A DNA stretch of 64,000 nucleotides from an uncultured Clostridia bacterium (lineage in GTDB: Bacteria > Bacillota > Clostridia > TANB77 > CAG-508). This document shows, piece by piece, positions 36,556 to 44,805 of this stretch; position 1 is the stretch's first letter; each line of letters begins with the position of its first letter. A program made the position numbers and the translations under genes. Location: contig CAKPSH010000007.1 of the NCBI GenBank assembly GCA_934183325.1, forward strand, positions 1 through 64,000, given 5' to 3'. The notes beneath the pieces were generated by a model. That model searched no databases. It was not told the origin of the DNA and was given only the letters and a program-made list of their open reading frames with translations.

Positions 36556-36586
36556 AAAAGCCTTCATTAAAATTGAAGGCTCTTAT
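36556..36586 (-). terminator. Terminator of the gene at 36593
   Basis: AAAAGCCTTCA / TGAAGGCTCTT-type stem next to the stop codon of the minus-strand gene. Confidence 0.7.
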
Positions 36587-36592
36587 ATTATT

Positions 36593-37540
36593 CTATTTAT
36601 TATCTAATAATTTTAATTCTACATTTTCCATTTTGTACTTATTCGTTTCTTCATCTAGTTTAAATTCAATAAGGGAATTTGATAAGCTTTCCTGATTTTG
36701 CCTTAAATCTGTTGTAAAGTATAATTTTATCTTTGGAATCTCTAATCCCTTTAAAACTATATTTTTGTATGTTTCAACTATATGTTTTTCATCCTCACAA
36801 TCAATTATTAATTGTGGAAGTGATTCATATCCAGAATCTCCTGGTGTATAATTTGTATAAAAATCTGAATAAAATTTCATTTTATCTTCTAGCTTTTTCT
36901 CCCAGTCATCTTCTCTTCTAATTACTTCAAATAAAAATGAAATTGACTTACCATTTTTAGCTAATTTTACATTTCCACCAGTAGCTCTAAATGTTTTTCC
37001 TAATGATTTAGCTGTTAATTGTGGTTTTACAATATATGAATCAAATGCAGGAACTTTTCTTAAATAAGCAAGTAATATTTGATTTCCTGCTAATCTCTTT
37101 TTTATCATTCCTACTGGTTTTGTGTTATCACTAGGTTGCCATTTACATTCTATTCCTCTTGATTCTATTAAATATTTTCCCATTTTTTCAAGTGAATATA
37201 CTCTATATGTTCCTTTTCCCTCTTCAATAGATGAAAAGTAATATCTAGTAAGCATTTTTGATTTTATCATTTGCTCTAATTTATTATTTAATTTATCTTG
37301 ATTTCCATATTCTACACCTTTGCTATCAAGTACTTGGCATAATTGTCTTGATGTTATAAATTCAAATTCATTTAAAATTTCTAATATTTTAAAATGTAAT
37401 TCATTTATATGTCCTAAGTTTATCTTGTTAACAATTTGTTGCATTGACACATATCCATCTTTTCCATCAAATACTTTTATTTCACCTTTTTTTACAGCAA
37501 ATGGTGATACTTTTGCTTCAATTTGATTATCTTCAATCAT
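36593..37540 (-). CDS. Replication-relaxation-like winged-helix protein (putative)
   Basis: A 315-residue protein. Residues about 45-125 look like a winged helix (LHFKILEILNEFEFITSRQLCQVLD, then a wing). The second half (about 150-290) contains a LAGNQILLAYLRKVP segment and FLFEVIRREDDWEKKLEDKMKFYSDFY, which resembles the PD-(D/E)xK-like half of replication-relaxation family proteins of mobile elements. Assignment is from memory of the family and is tentative. It converges on the coupling ATPase gene; together they may be an element remnant. AGGAGG precedes the ATG. Confidence 0.6.
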   Translation of the reverse strand: MIEDNQIEAKVSPFAVKKGEIKVFDGKDGYVSMQQIVNKINLGHINELHFKILEILNEFEFITSRQLCQVLDSKGVEYGNQDKLNNKLEQMIKSKMLTRYYFSSIEEGKGTYRVYSLEKMGKYLIESRGIECKWQPSDNTKPVGMIKKRLAGNQILLAYLRKVPAFDSYIVKPQLTAKSLGKTFRATGGNVKLAKNGKSISFLFEVIRREDDWEKKLEDKMKFYSDFYTNYTPGDSGYESLPQLIIDCEDEKHIVETYKNIVLKGLEIPKIKLYFTTDLRQNQESLSNSLIEFKLDEETNKYKMENVELKLLDNK

Positions 37541-37716
37541 TGATTATTTCCTCCTTATAATGAATATAATTGATATTCACTTTGCATGTACATTTTCATT
37601 ATAAGCCATTTACCAATATTTTGCAAGTTTTTTTATTTATTTTTTCTTATTTATTGCATTATGTCAATATATGTTGTATAATGTATAAAATTGTAATATA
37701 TAAGGTAGGTATTATA

Positions 37717-38334
37717 ATGAAAACAATAATTATAGGAGTTGCCGGTGGTAGTGGATCTGGTAAAACTACATTGGCACAAAATTTACAAAAAGAATTTCAA
37801 GATGATATTCTTTTATTATCTCACGATTTTTACTATAAACGTCATGATGAATTATCTTTTGATGAAAGAAAGAAATTAAATTATGATCATCCTGATGCCT
37901 TTGATACTTCGCTTTTAATAGAACATTTAAAAGAATTAAAAAAAGGCCATTCTATTGAACATCCAGTTTATTCTTTTATAAATCATAATCGAGAAGATTT
38001 TACTGTTAAAGTTGAACCTAAAAAGATTATAATTGTTGAAGGTATTCTTATCTTTGAAAACAAAGAATTATGCAATATGATGGATATAAAAATATTTGTT
38101 GATACTGACGCAGATATACGTTTCATTAGAAGACTTGTTAGAGATGTTAATGAAAGAGGAAGAAGTATTGATTCAGTAATTACTCAATACTGTGATACAG
38201 TTAAACCTATGCATGAGCAATTTGTTGAATATAGTAAAAAGAATGCTAACATAATTGTTCCAGAAGGCGGAGATAATGTTATAGCATTAGATATGATAAC
38301 ACAACATATAAAAAATATGTTACCTAATTTATAA
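37717..38334 (+). CDS. udk: Uridine kinase
   Basis: Phosphorylates uridine (and cytidine) in pyrimidine salvage. The 205-residue protein has a P-loop GVAGGSGSGKTTLA at residues 6-19, then SHDFYYKRHDEL, the YDHPDAFD substrate motif and RFIRRLVRDVNERGR. The open frame begins at 37570, but the kinase starts at ATG 37717 after AAGGTAGG, downstream of a likely TTGCAT-17-TATAAT promoter (about 37652-37680). Confidence 0.95.
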   Translation: MKTIIIGVAGGSGSGKTTLAQNLQKEFQDDILLLSHDFYYKRHDELSFDERKKLNYDHPDAFDTSLLIEHLKELKKGHSIEHPVYSFINHNREDFTVKVEPKKIIIVEGILIFENKELCNMMDIKIFVDTDADIRFIRRLVRDVNERGRSIDSVITQYCDTVKPMHEQFVEYSKKNANIIVPEGGDNVIALDMITQHIKNMLPNL

Positions 38335-38377
38335 AAGATATACTATTTTTGTAGATAATTTTCATAAAATATAACCA

Positions 38378-38422
38378 AAACACCGCCCTGGCATTTAATG
38401 TCAGGGCGGTGTTTTTTGTTCC
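38378..38422 (+). terminator. Terminator of udk
   Basis: G+C-rich AACACCGCCCTG / CAGGGCGGTGTT stem followed by TTTTTTG. Confidence 0.9.
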
Positions 38423-38441
38423 ACGTATTTTATTTATATTA

Positions 38442-38560
38442 AAAAAACAAGAATAACATTTTCTAAGTGCCAAAGGCACATAAGAAAATTTAATTCTTCC
38501 ATAATTATCTTCTAAGGAAACTCACTATTTCATAGATGACTTTCCTAAGAATATAAAAAA
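38442..38560 (+). repeat. Dispersed two-hairpin repeat, copy R4 (full length)
   Basis: 119-bp copy, the same orientation as R2 and R3. Its right end lies about 10 bp from the stem of the ssb-like gene terminator. Confidence 0.93.
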
Positions 38561-38567
38561 TCATAAA

Positions 38568-38600
38568 TTTAAGGAGTACTACTATGTAATACTCCTTAAT
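38568..38600 (-). terminator. Terminator of the SSB-like gene
   Basis: AAGGAGTA / TACTCCTT stem. The T-tract on the minus strand is the edge of repeat R4. Confidence 0.7.
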
Positions 38601-38628
38601 ATATGTGATTTATATGGTGTAGGCTTTT

Positions 38629-39342
38629 TTATACAGCTTCTTGATTTTCTGTATTTTCTACAGTATTCTCTGTTGATGTTTCTCCATCTTCTTTTATAAC
38701 TTCTAAGCTTGATATTGAAACTTCATAAGCTGTTCTATCTTCAACTGTTCCATCTTCGTGTTTCTTTTGATACACTCTTGATTGAACTCTTCCTATTGCT
38801 TTTACTTGTGTTCCTGTTTCTAATGTATCGCAAAATCTAGCTGTTCTTCCCCAAGCAATAGCAGGAATGTAATCTGATTTACTATAAGCTCTATTTACTG
38901 CTAATAATGCATCTGCAATTTCACGTCCAAAAGGAGTTTTTCTATAAATAGGCTTTTTGCAAATATGACCAATTAATGTAACTTCATTTGATACATTTAA
39001 ATCAATGTCACCATCTGTCTCTGCTCTACTTTCAATTTCTTCTTCTGGAATTATGTCTTTTGCAAATACAGTTAGTACTAATCTACTTTTTTCATTTTCA
39101 TAACTATTATATGATCTAAATTGTCCTTTTACAATTACTTTTTTTCCAATTTCTAATTCTCCATCTTTAATTAGTCTTTCTGAAATTGTTATTGGTATTA
39201 AATCGTAAGTTTCACTTAAACGAGGTATTTCCATATCAAATATGTAAAAACTTTCTCCATAAATTTCATGACTAAATCTCTTTTCACTTGCTACTTTTCC
39301 AACCAATACTAAATGGTTATTTTCTGAATAATTTGTATTCAA
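38629..39342 (-). CDS. Single-stranded DNA-binding protein with two OB folds
   Basis: A 237-residue protein made of two SSB-type OB-fold domains: about residues 8-105 (NHLVLVGKVASEKRF...VKGQFRS) and 120-220 (NEVTLIGHICKKPIYRKTPFGREIADALLAVNR...IAWGRTARFC). The second resembles bacterial SSB more closely. The C-terminus is acidic (ENTVENTENQEAV) but is not the usual DDDIPF tip. The ATG-initiated frame reaches 39423, but a TAGACA-17-TATAAT promoter sits there. The real start is therefore TTG 39342, 8 nt after GGGAGG. Confidence 0.85.
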   Translation of the reverse strand: MNTNYSENNHLVLVGKVASEKRFSHEIYGESFYIFDMEIPRLSETYDLIPITISERLIKDGELEIGKKVIVKGQFRSYNSYENEKSRLVLTVFAKDIIPEEEIESRAETDGDIDLNVSNEVTLIGHICKKPIYRKTPFGREIADALLAVNRAYSKSDYIPAIAWGRTARFCDTLETGTQVKAIGRVQSRVYQKKHEDGTVEDRTAYEVSISSLEVIKEDGETSTENTVENTENQEAV

Positions 39343-39411
39343 TTTCTTTTCCTCCCTATTTTTCTTTAATTTTTCTATTGTTTTTTTAACTAATTTCGTC
39401 GTACAATACCT

Positions 39412-39440
39412 ATTATACAACATTTTTTTGTCTTTGTCTA
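39412..39440 (-). promoter_or_regulatory. Promoter of the SSB-like gene
   Basis: TAGACA (about 39435-39440), 17-bp spacer, TATAAT (39412-39417) on the minus strand. It overlaps the naive upstream ATG and so supports the internal TTG start. Confidence 0.7.
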
Positions 39441-39459
39441 CATAATTTGTTAAATATTT

Positions 39460-39969
39460 TCAGTTTTTTTGACTAATTTTTCCATATAATAGCATAATTG
39501 ATGATATTCCTATAAGATTATTTGTATTTATGCCTATATTTTCTTGAAAAGAAGTTATCTTTATTTCTTGTTGTTCTATAACCTTATCTTCTATATCCTT
39601 TATTTTCCTCTGAATACACAATAAAATATCTTCTTCTACGCTTGAAGCTGTAATCGTTGACTTTGGGTTAAATCCAAAAGTTATAACATTTAAAGTTTTT
39701 TCTGGAATAATTTCCAAATTAATTTCCTCATCTGCATTTATAATTAAGTATTTTGCATTTTCTATTATTTTTTTTATTGCTTCCGTATTGCTCTTTAAAA
39801 TCGCACTATTTTCTGCTATTAAGATAGTTTCAAATTTTATATTTTTTAAATTTTCAACACTATTTGAATTTATAATAAAAATATTTGTTTCCTTCTCGAA
39901 GCAATTTTCCAGTATTTTTTTTATTATTTTTTCACTTTTAGAATCCGAAATAATCCCTATAAATGGCAT
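39460..39969 (-). CDS. Hypothetical protein with Mur-ligase-like features
   Basis: A 169-residue protein. Its Rossmann-like start (MPFIGIISDSKSEKI) and the stretch NVITFGFNPKSTITASSVEED near 93-113 resemble the region of Mur/CapB-type ligases that follows the ATPase core. No P-loop (GxxGKT) is present, so it is not an active ligase. The function is unknown. It lies last in a run topA / pilin-like / deacetylase-like / this gene. AAGGAG lies about 10 nt before the ATG. Confidence 0.6.
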   Translation of the reverse strand: MPFIGIISDSKSEKIIKKILENCFEKETNIFIINSNSVENLKNIKFETILIAENSAILKSNTEAIKKIIENAKYLIINADEEINLEIIPEKTLNVITFGFNPKSTITASSVEEDILLCIQRKIKDIEDKVIEQQEIKITSFQENIGINTNNLIGISSIMLLYGKISQKN

Positions 39970-40024
39970 AATCTTTTTTCTCCTTATTTTTATTGTGTAT
40001 TATTTTTTCTTTTTTATTCAATTA

Positions 40025-40756
40025 TTAATACACTTTATCTAATGCGACAATTTTATATTCTCTATTCTTTAATTCTTTTATTACAAGTTTTAGTTCTTCT
40101 ATAATATATTTTGAATTTGAATTCATATTTATAATATCTCCATTTGTAAGTTTTACCTTTATGTTATTCCATATTGTCTCTGCTTCAATTCCTTGATAAT
40201 CTAATGTATCTATATTTCCTCTTATAACTTTTAAATTTTTCTCTTTACAGGCTTTTAAAACATTATCGTTTTCTACACTGCAAGGAATTTTAAAAAGTCT
40301 TATTTGCTTTTTTAATAAAGTATCTATTTTATTTACGCCTTCTGATATTTCTTTCACACTATCATTATAGTTTAATGTACTTAGATTTTTATAATTATTA
40401 GACATAGTTAAAATACAATTTGTTTTTTCATCCATCTTTTTTACTATTTCAGGATATTTTTTTACCCATTCTCCATATAATGCAAAATTTATTTCTATCT
40501 GCTCACTATCTAAAATTTCAAAAATTCTTTCTATATTATTATCATTTTCAAAACAATTAATTATAATTGCTACTTCTTTTTCTTTTGTATTAAACTTATC
40601 TATATACTCACTTTCTTCTTTAATCTCGCTCGATGTTATTAATGTTTCTATATTATTTGCTTCAGATAATACACTTGCTGTAAAAAAAAGAACAACCACT
40701 GTGCTGAACACTACTAAATATGAATAAATTTTAGGTTTATTAAAAACAAAAAACAT
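40025..40756 (-). CDS. Polysaccharide-deacetylase-like protein, probably inactive
   Basis: A 243-residue protein with an N-terminal signal anchor (about residues 9-30). It looks like a NodB-homology fold: EVAIIINCFENDNNIERIFEILDSEQIEINFALYG, then the sleepy-Asn motif region, then VIRGNIDTLDYQG. In active enzymes the first motif is T(F/Y)DDG and the second H(S/T)xxH. Here these read INCFEND and LTMSNNY, so the catalytic Asp and His ligands are missing. It is probably a PdaB-like pseudoenzyme facing outside. The start ATG at 40756 is 7 nt after AGGAGG. Confidence 0.65.
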   Translation of the reverse strand: MFFVFNKPKIYSYLVVFSTVVVLFFTASVLSEANNIETLITSSEIKEESEYIDKFNTKEKEVAIIINCFENDNNIERIFEILDSEQIEINFALYGEWVKKYPEIVKKMDEKTNCILTMSNNYKNLSTLNYNDSVKEISEGVNKIDTLLKKQIRLFKIPCSVENDNVLKACKEKNLKVIRGNIDTLDYQGIEAETIWNNIKVKLTNGDIINMNSNSKYIIEELKLVIKELKNREYKIVALDKVY

Positions 40757-40846
40757 AAACTTTCCTCCTAACTTACACACGCATTACATTTATATGCTTT
40801 CGGATGAAAATTTATGCTTTTACATCATTATTCAATTATTTTTAAT

Positions 40847-41041
40847 TTATCTATACACTGTATTATCTACTATTTCATTTTTTACTGTATTTTGTGTCAC
40901 ATTTTCCGCTTCAGTCCTTAATGAAAATCCATTTTCTCCAAGTGCTAATAATATAGTAAATGCCACAATAACCATCACTACTGCTGCAACTACTGTGAAT
41001 TGAACTTTTGTTAATCCTTTTTCTTCTTTTAAAAATTTCAT
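40847..41041 (-). CDS. Small pilin-like membrane peptide
   Basis: A 64-residue protein: a short basic leader (MKFLKEEKG), then a hydrophobic helix of about 22 residues (LTKVQFTVVAAVVMVIVAF...), then a polar Thr/Asn-rich tail. This is the layout of a type IV prepilin or pseudopilin N-terminus, but the usual Glu at mature position 5 is Gln and the globular head is minimal. The ATG lies 2 nt after the topA stop, with GAAGGGAATG upstream, so translation is coupled. No pilus machinery is in the window. Confidence 0.6.
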   Translation of the reverse strand: MKFLKEEKGLTKVQFTVVAAVVMVIVAFTILLALGENGFSLRTEAENVTQNTVKNEIVDNTVYR

Positions 41042-41043
41042 TT

Positions 41044-43077
41044 TTATTCATTCCCTTCATCTTTTTTAGCTTTTTTCTTGGTTTTCTTTGTTTTTTCCTT
41101 TTCTCCTGGTTTCGTCCATGATATATAATCACAAGTTCCATTCTCTTTGTTATTTTCACAGATATAGAATTTTCTGCCTCTTTTTGACTTTCTTACTATA
41201 ACTGTTCCTCCACATTTTGGACATTTTTCATCAATTTTTTCAATAATTGGCTTTGCATTTTTACATTCAGGATATCCTGGACATGCTAAAAATCTACCAT
41301 ATCTACCATATTTATATACCATTAATCTTCCACATTTATCACACTTTACATCAGATACTTCATCTTCAATTTTTACATGTTCTAGTTCTTCTTCAACTTT
41401 TTTTACATTTTCCGCAAACGGTGTATAAAATTCTCTAATTATTTTTTTCCATTCTTCTTTTCCTTCTGCCACTTCATCAAATTGATTTTCTATCTTTGCA
41501 GTAAAATCTACATTTATTATATCACCAAAATTATTAATTAGCAATGTATTTACCACTCTTCCTAATTCAGTTGGTACTAATTGCTTTTTATCTTTTTGAA
41601 TATATCTTCTTTCTAGTATTGTAGTAATTGTTGGAGAATATGTACTTGGTCTTCCTATTCCTTTTTCTTCAAGAACTTTTACTAAGCTTGCTTCTGTATA
41701 TCTTGCTGGAGGTTCTGTAAAGCTCTGTTTAGGATCTAACTTTTCTTTTTTTACTTCTTCATCTTTATCTAATTCTGGAATATTTGTATTTTCTTCTTCT
41801 TCTTTATCATCTTTTGTTTCAACATATAATGTCATAAATCCTTTGAATTTTAATTTTTGTCCATTTGCTTTAAATTTATATTCTCCTGCCTTTATATCTA
41901 CTGAAACAGTATCATATATAGCTGCTGACATTTGACTTGCTATAAATCGATTATATATTAATTGATATAATTTAAATTGATCTTTTGTTAAGCTTTCTTT
42001 TATTTCATTTGGTAAAATATCAATATATGTTGGTCTTATTGCTTCATGAGCATCTTGAGCCTCTTGACTAGTTTTATAATATCTATTTTCATAATATTCT
42101 GTGCCAAAATTTTTCTCTATTTGTTCTTTAGCTGCTGCTCTTGCCACATCTGAGATTCTTGTTGAATCCGTTCTCATATATGTAATTAAACCTATTGTTC
42201 CATGTCCAGGAATATTTACTCCTTCATATAGACTTTGTGCTACTGACATTGTCTTTTTTAATGTAAATCCTAATTTTCTAGATGCTTCTTGTTGCATTGT
42301 ACTTGTTGTAAATGGAGGTGCAGCCACTCTCTTTCTTTCGCTTTTTTTTACTTGTTCTACAATATATTTTTCATTTTCTAAATCTTTTAAAATTTCCTCT
42401 ACGATTTTCTGGTTTGATAATTCAATTTTTTTATCGTTTTTACTTGTTAACTTTGCTTCAAATTTTCTTTTAGTTTTTTTATCTTCTAATATTGCATATA
42501 TATTCCAATATTCCTGAGGAATAAATTTTTCAATTTCTTCTTCTCTATCTACTATCAATTTAACTGCTACTGATTGCACTCTTCCTGCTGATAGTCCTCT
42601 TTTTACTTTTTTCCATAATACAGGGCTGATTTTATATCCTACAATTCTATCTAATACTCTTCTTGCTTGTTGAGCATCTACTAAGTTTAAATCTATTTTT
42701 CTTGGATTTTTTATTCCTTCCTGTACTGCACTTTTTGTTATTTCGTTAAAAGTCACCCTACATATCGTATCCTCTGGAATTCCCAAGATGTATGCAAGAT
42801 GCCAAGATATTGCTTCTCCTTCACGATCAGGGTCAGTTGCAAGAAATACTTTTTTTGATGCCTTTGCATCCTTCTTTAAAGAATTAATTAGACTTGCCTT
42901 TCCTCTAATATTTATATACTCTGGTTCAAAATCATTTTCAATATTTATACCCATTTTTGACTTTGGTAAATCTCTAATATGACCCATGCTAGCAACTACT
43001 TTAGTATTTCCACCTAAAAACTTTTTTATAGTATTTGCTTTGGCTGGGGATTCTACTATGATTAATCTATCTGTCAT
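41044..43077 (-). CDS. topA: DNA topoisomerase I
   Basis: Type IA topoisomerase that relaxes negative supercoils. The 677-residue protein has the Toprim domain from residue 4 (IVESPAKANTIKKFLG, then TDPDREGEAISWH) and the active-site Tyr in GLITYMRTDSTR near 300. Two C-terminal Cys4 zinc ribbons follow (CDKCG...CPGYPEC and CPKCGG...C), then a Lys-rich tail. It has its own promoter (TTGACC-17-TATAAT, 43126-43154) and heads a run of three small genes. Confidence 0.97.
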   Translation of the reverse strand: MTDRLIIVESPAKANTIKKFLGGNTKVVASMGHIRDLPKSKMGINIENDFEPEYINIRGKASLINSLKKDAKASKKVFLATDPDREGEAISWHLAYILGIPEDTICRVTFNEITKSAVQEGIKNPRKIDLNLVDAQQARRVLDRIVGYKISPVLWKKVKRGLSAGRVQSVAVKLIVDREEEIEKFIPQEYWNIYAILEDKKTKRKFEAKLTSKNDKKIELSNQKIVEEILKDLENEKYIVEQVKKSERKRVAAPPFTTSTMQQEASRKLGFTLKKTMSVAQSLYEGVNIPGHGTIGLITYMRTDSTRISDVARAAAKEQIEKNFGTEYYENRYYKTSQEAQDAHEAIRPTYIDILPNEIKESLTKDQFKLYQLIYNRFIASQMSAAIYDTVSVDIKAGEYKFKANGQKLKFKGFMTLYVETKDDKEEEENTNIPELDKDEEVKKEKLDPKQSFTEPPARYTEASLVKVLEEKGIGRPSTYSPTITTILERRYIQKDKKQLVPTELGRVVNTLLINNFGDIINVDFTAKIENQFDEVAEGKEEWKKIIREFYTPFAENVKKVEEELEHVKIEDEVSDVKCDKCGRLMVYKYGRYGRFLACPGYPECKNAKPIIEKIDEKCPKCGGTVIVRKSKRGRKFYICENNKENGTCDYISWTKPGEKEKTKKTKKKAKKDEGNE

Positions 43078-43125
43078 TTGTCTTCAATCCTTTCAGATTA
43101 TCTTAATTTATTTATACATTTTTGC

Positions 43126-43154
43126 ATTATATATCAAATAGCTAAAAAGGTCAA
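43126..43154 (-). promoter_or_regulatory. Promoter of topA
   Basis: TTGACC (43149-43154), 17-bp spacer, TATAAT (43126-43131) on the minus strand. Confidence 0.8.
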
Positions 43155-43171
43155 GGTAAAAAAGTTCAAAA

Positions 43172-43200
43172 AAAGAACAAAGGTATCCCTTTGTTCTTGT
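43172..43200 (-). terminator. Terminator of the gene at 43201
   Basis: AAGAACAAAGG / CCTTTGTTCTT stem followed by TTTTTT on the minus strand. Confidence 0.88.
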
Positions 43201-43521
43201 CTATACATAATTTAATTGATACATTAAATCATATATTATGTAATCAGTAACCACAGGTGTTACTTCATTTTGCTTTAACTTATCTAAGATAGTGTCAATT
43301 ATTTTTTCTTCCCTTGTTATTTTTCTAATTTCTTTATTTTCAATGTTTATATCTTTATCCTTGTATTCAGTTTTTACAACTTCTAGTCCAAATTGGGTTA
43401 TTTCTTTATTTTCTGTATTATCGCATATTTTATAATATTCTACTTTTATTGGGTATTCTATTCCTTCATCAGATAATTTCTGCCTGTCAATAAAAATTCC
43501 TCCATAAAATTTCTTAATCAT
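43201..43521 (-). CDS. Hypothetical 106-residue protein
   Basis: Starts MIKKFYGGIFIDRQKLSDEGI. It is a small charged protein with a predicted beta-rich first half (IEYPIKVEYYKI, FGLEVVKTEY) and a helical C-terminus. I recall Clostridial proteins of this kind labelled only as hypothetical (DUF-type) and assign no function. ATG 43521 is chosen over an in-frame GTG at 43536. The strong AAGGAGG is 36 nt upstream with a bulged inverted repeat between. It lies downstream of murG and is closed by its own terminator. Confidence 0.65.
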   Translation of the reverse strand: MIKKFYGGIFIDRQKLSDEGIEYPIKVEYYKICDNTENKEITQFGLEVVKTEYKDKDINIENKEIRKITREEKIIDTILDKLKQNEVTPVVTDYIIYDLMYQLNYV

Positions 43522-43656
43522 TTGTAAACACAGCACATCCCAATTGTATGGCTTCCTCCTTCCTAAATTTATAAACCTTAATTATTATAACTTAAAATTT
43601 ATATATAGTTCAAGATTTTTCCATCGCAAGTTTTTGCGTTTTATGACATTATATAC

Positions 43657-44757
43657 TTATTTTACCAATTTTTTTACTTCTGAATATATTTTATCTTCTA
43701 CATCCATAATTGCTATTTTTTTTGCATTTAACCCCATTTCTCTTAATTTTTCCTTATTTTGTATCATTGCTTGTATACTGCTATCCAATAATTCTCCTGT
43801 TAGTTCATCGTTCTTTATTATCTTTGCTGCATTTACTTTTTCTAGCACTTTTGCATTATATGTCTGATGATCATTAGATACATTTGGAAGTGGTATAAAT
43901 ATTGCTGGTTTCCCTATTCTTGCAATTTCAGCAATTGTTGTTGCTCCACTTCGGCAAATCATTATATCTGCCACTTTTTCCAATTCGCCCATATTATATA
44001 TATATGGATATATTCTAACATTATTGTTATTTGCAATATCTATATTATTTTTACTTAATTCTTCCATTACACTATCATACTGTTTGCTACCCGCTGATAG
44101 TATTATTTGATAGTTTAAGCTTTTTTCCTTTGATAATAATTCTATTACTGCTTCATTTATCTTCTTTGCTCCTTGGCTTCCTCCAAATATAAGAACTATT
44201 GGTTTTGTATTAGATAAATTGTGTTCTCTTATTATGTCTAATTTTCTGTCTATTGTTAGCTCTATATCATCAACTTTTATTGGTGTTCCTGTTAACACTA
44301 TTTTTTTTGCCTTTGGGATTCTATCCCTTGCATCTTCAAAACTTATCAAAATTGTATCAGTAATATTAGCTAGCATTTTTACAGCTTTTCCAGGAAAAGC
44401 ATTGCTTTCATGTAACATTGTCGGAATTTTCAACAAATGTGCTGCAATAATTGCTGGTCCACATATATATCCTCCAGCACCAATTACTATATCTGGCTTA
44501 AATTCTTTCATTATTTTTTTCGCTTGAAATATTCCTTTAAATGTTTTTATGTTATTAATAATATTTTTTCCTAATCCATATGCTTCTATTGGTTTTAATT
44601 CATATCCAGCTCTTGGCACTAAATCGTTTTCTAGTCCTCTATTAGTTCCTATAAATATTATTTCTGAATTTGGTTCTTCTTCCTTTATTTTATTAGCAAT
44701 TGCAATTCCTGGATTAATATGTCCTCCAGTTCCTGCTGCTGCTATGATTACTTTCAT
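43657..44757 (-). CDS. murG: UDP-GlcNAc:undecaprenyl-PP-MurNAc-pentapeptide GlcNAc transferase
   Basis: Makes lipid II from lipid I at the inner face of the membrane. The 366-residue GT-B enzyme has AAAGTGGHINPG at residues 6-17, IFGGSQGAKKINE near 188 and the C-terminal RSGATTIAE near 260, which binds the nucleotide sugar. The frame extends to 44850, but AGGAGG precedes the ATG at 44757. It follows ftsW by 44 bp containing a stem-loop. Confidence 0.96.
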   Translation of the reverse strand: MKVIIAAAGTGGHINPGIAIANKIKEEEPNSEIIFIGTNRGLENDLVPRAGYELKPIEAYGLGKNIINNIKTFKGIFQAKKIMKEFKPDIVIGAGGYICGPAIIAAHLLKIPTMLHESNAFPGKAVKMLANITDTILISFEDARDRIPKAKKIVLTGTPIKVDDIELTIDRKLDIIREHNLSNTKPIVLIFGGSQGAKKINEAVIELLSKEKSLNYQIILSAGSKQYDSVMEELSKNNIDIANNNNVRIYPYIYNMGELEKVADIMICRSGATTIAEIARIGKPAIFIPLPNVSNDHQTYNAKVLEKVNAAKIIKNDELTGELLDSSIQAMIQNKEKLREMGLNAKKIAIMDVEDKIYSEVKKLVK

Positions 44758-44776
44758 TTTTACTCCTCCTATTTGT

Positions 44777-44805
44777 AAAGGGTTGCTTCTGCAACCCTTT
44801 TTTAT
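44777..44805. terminator. Stem-loop between ftsW and murG
   Basis: AAGGGTTGC / GCAACCCTT stem. The T-run is on the plus-strand side, so in the direction of the genes it may only attenuate. Confidence 0.5.
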
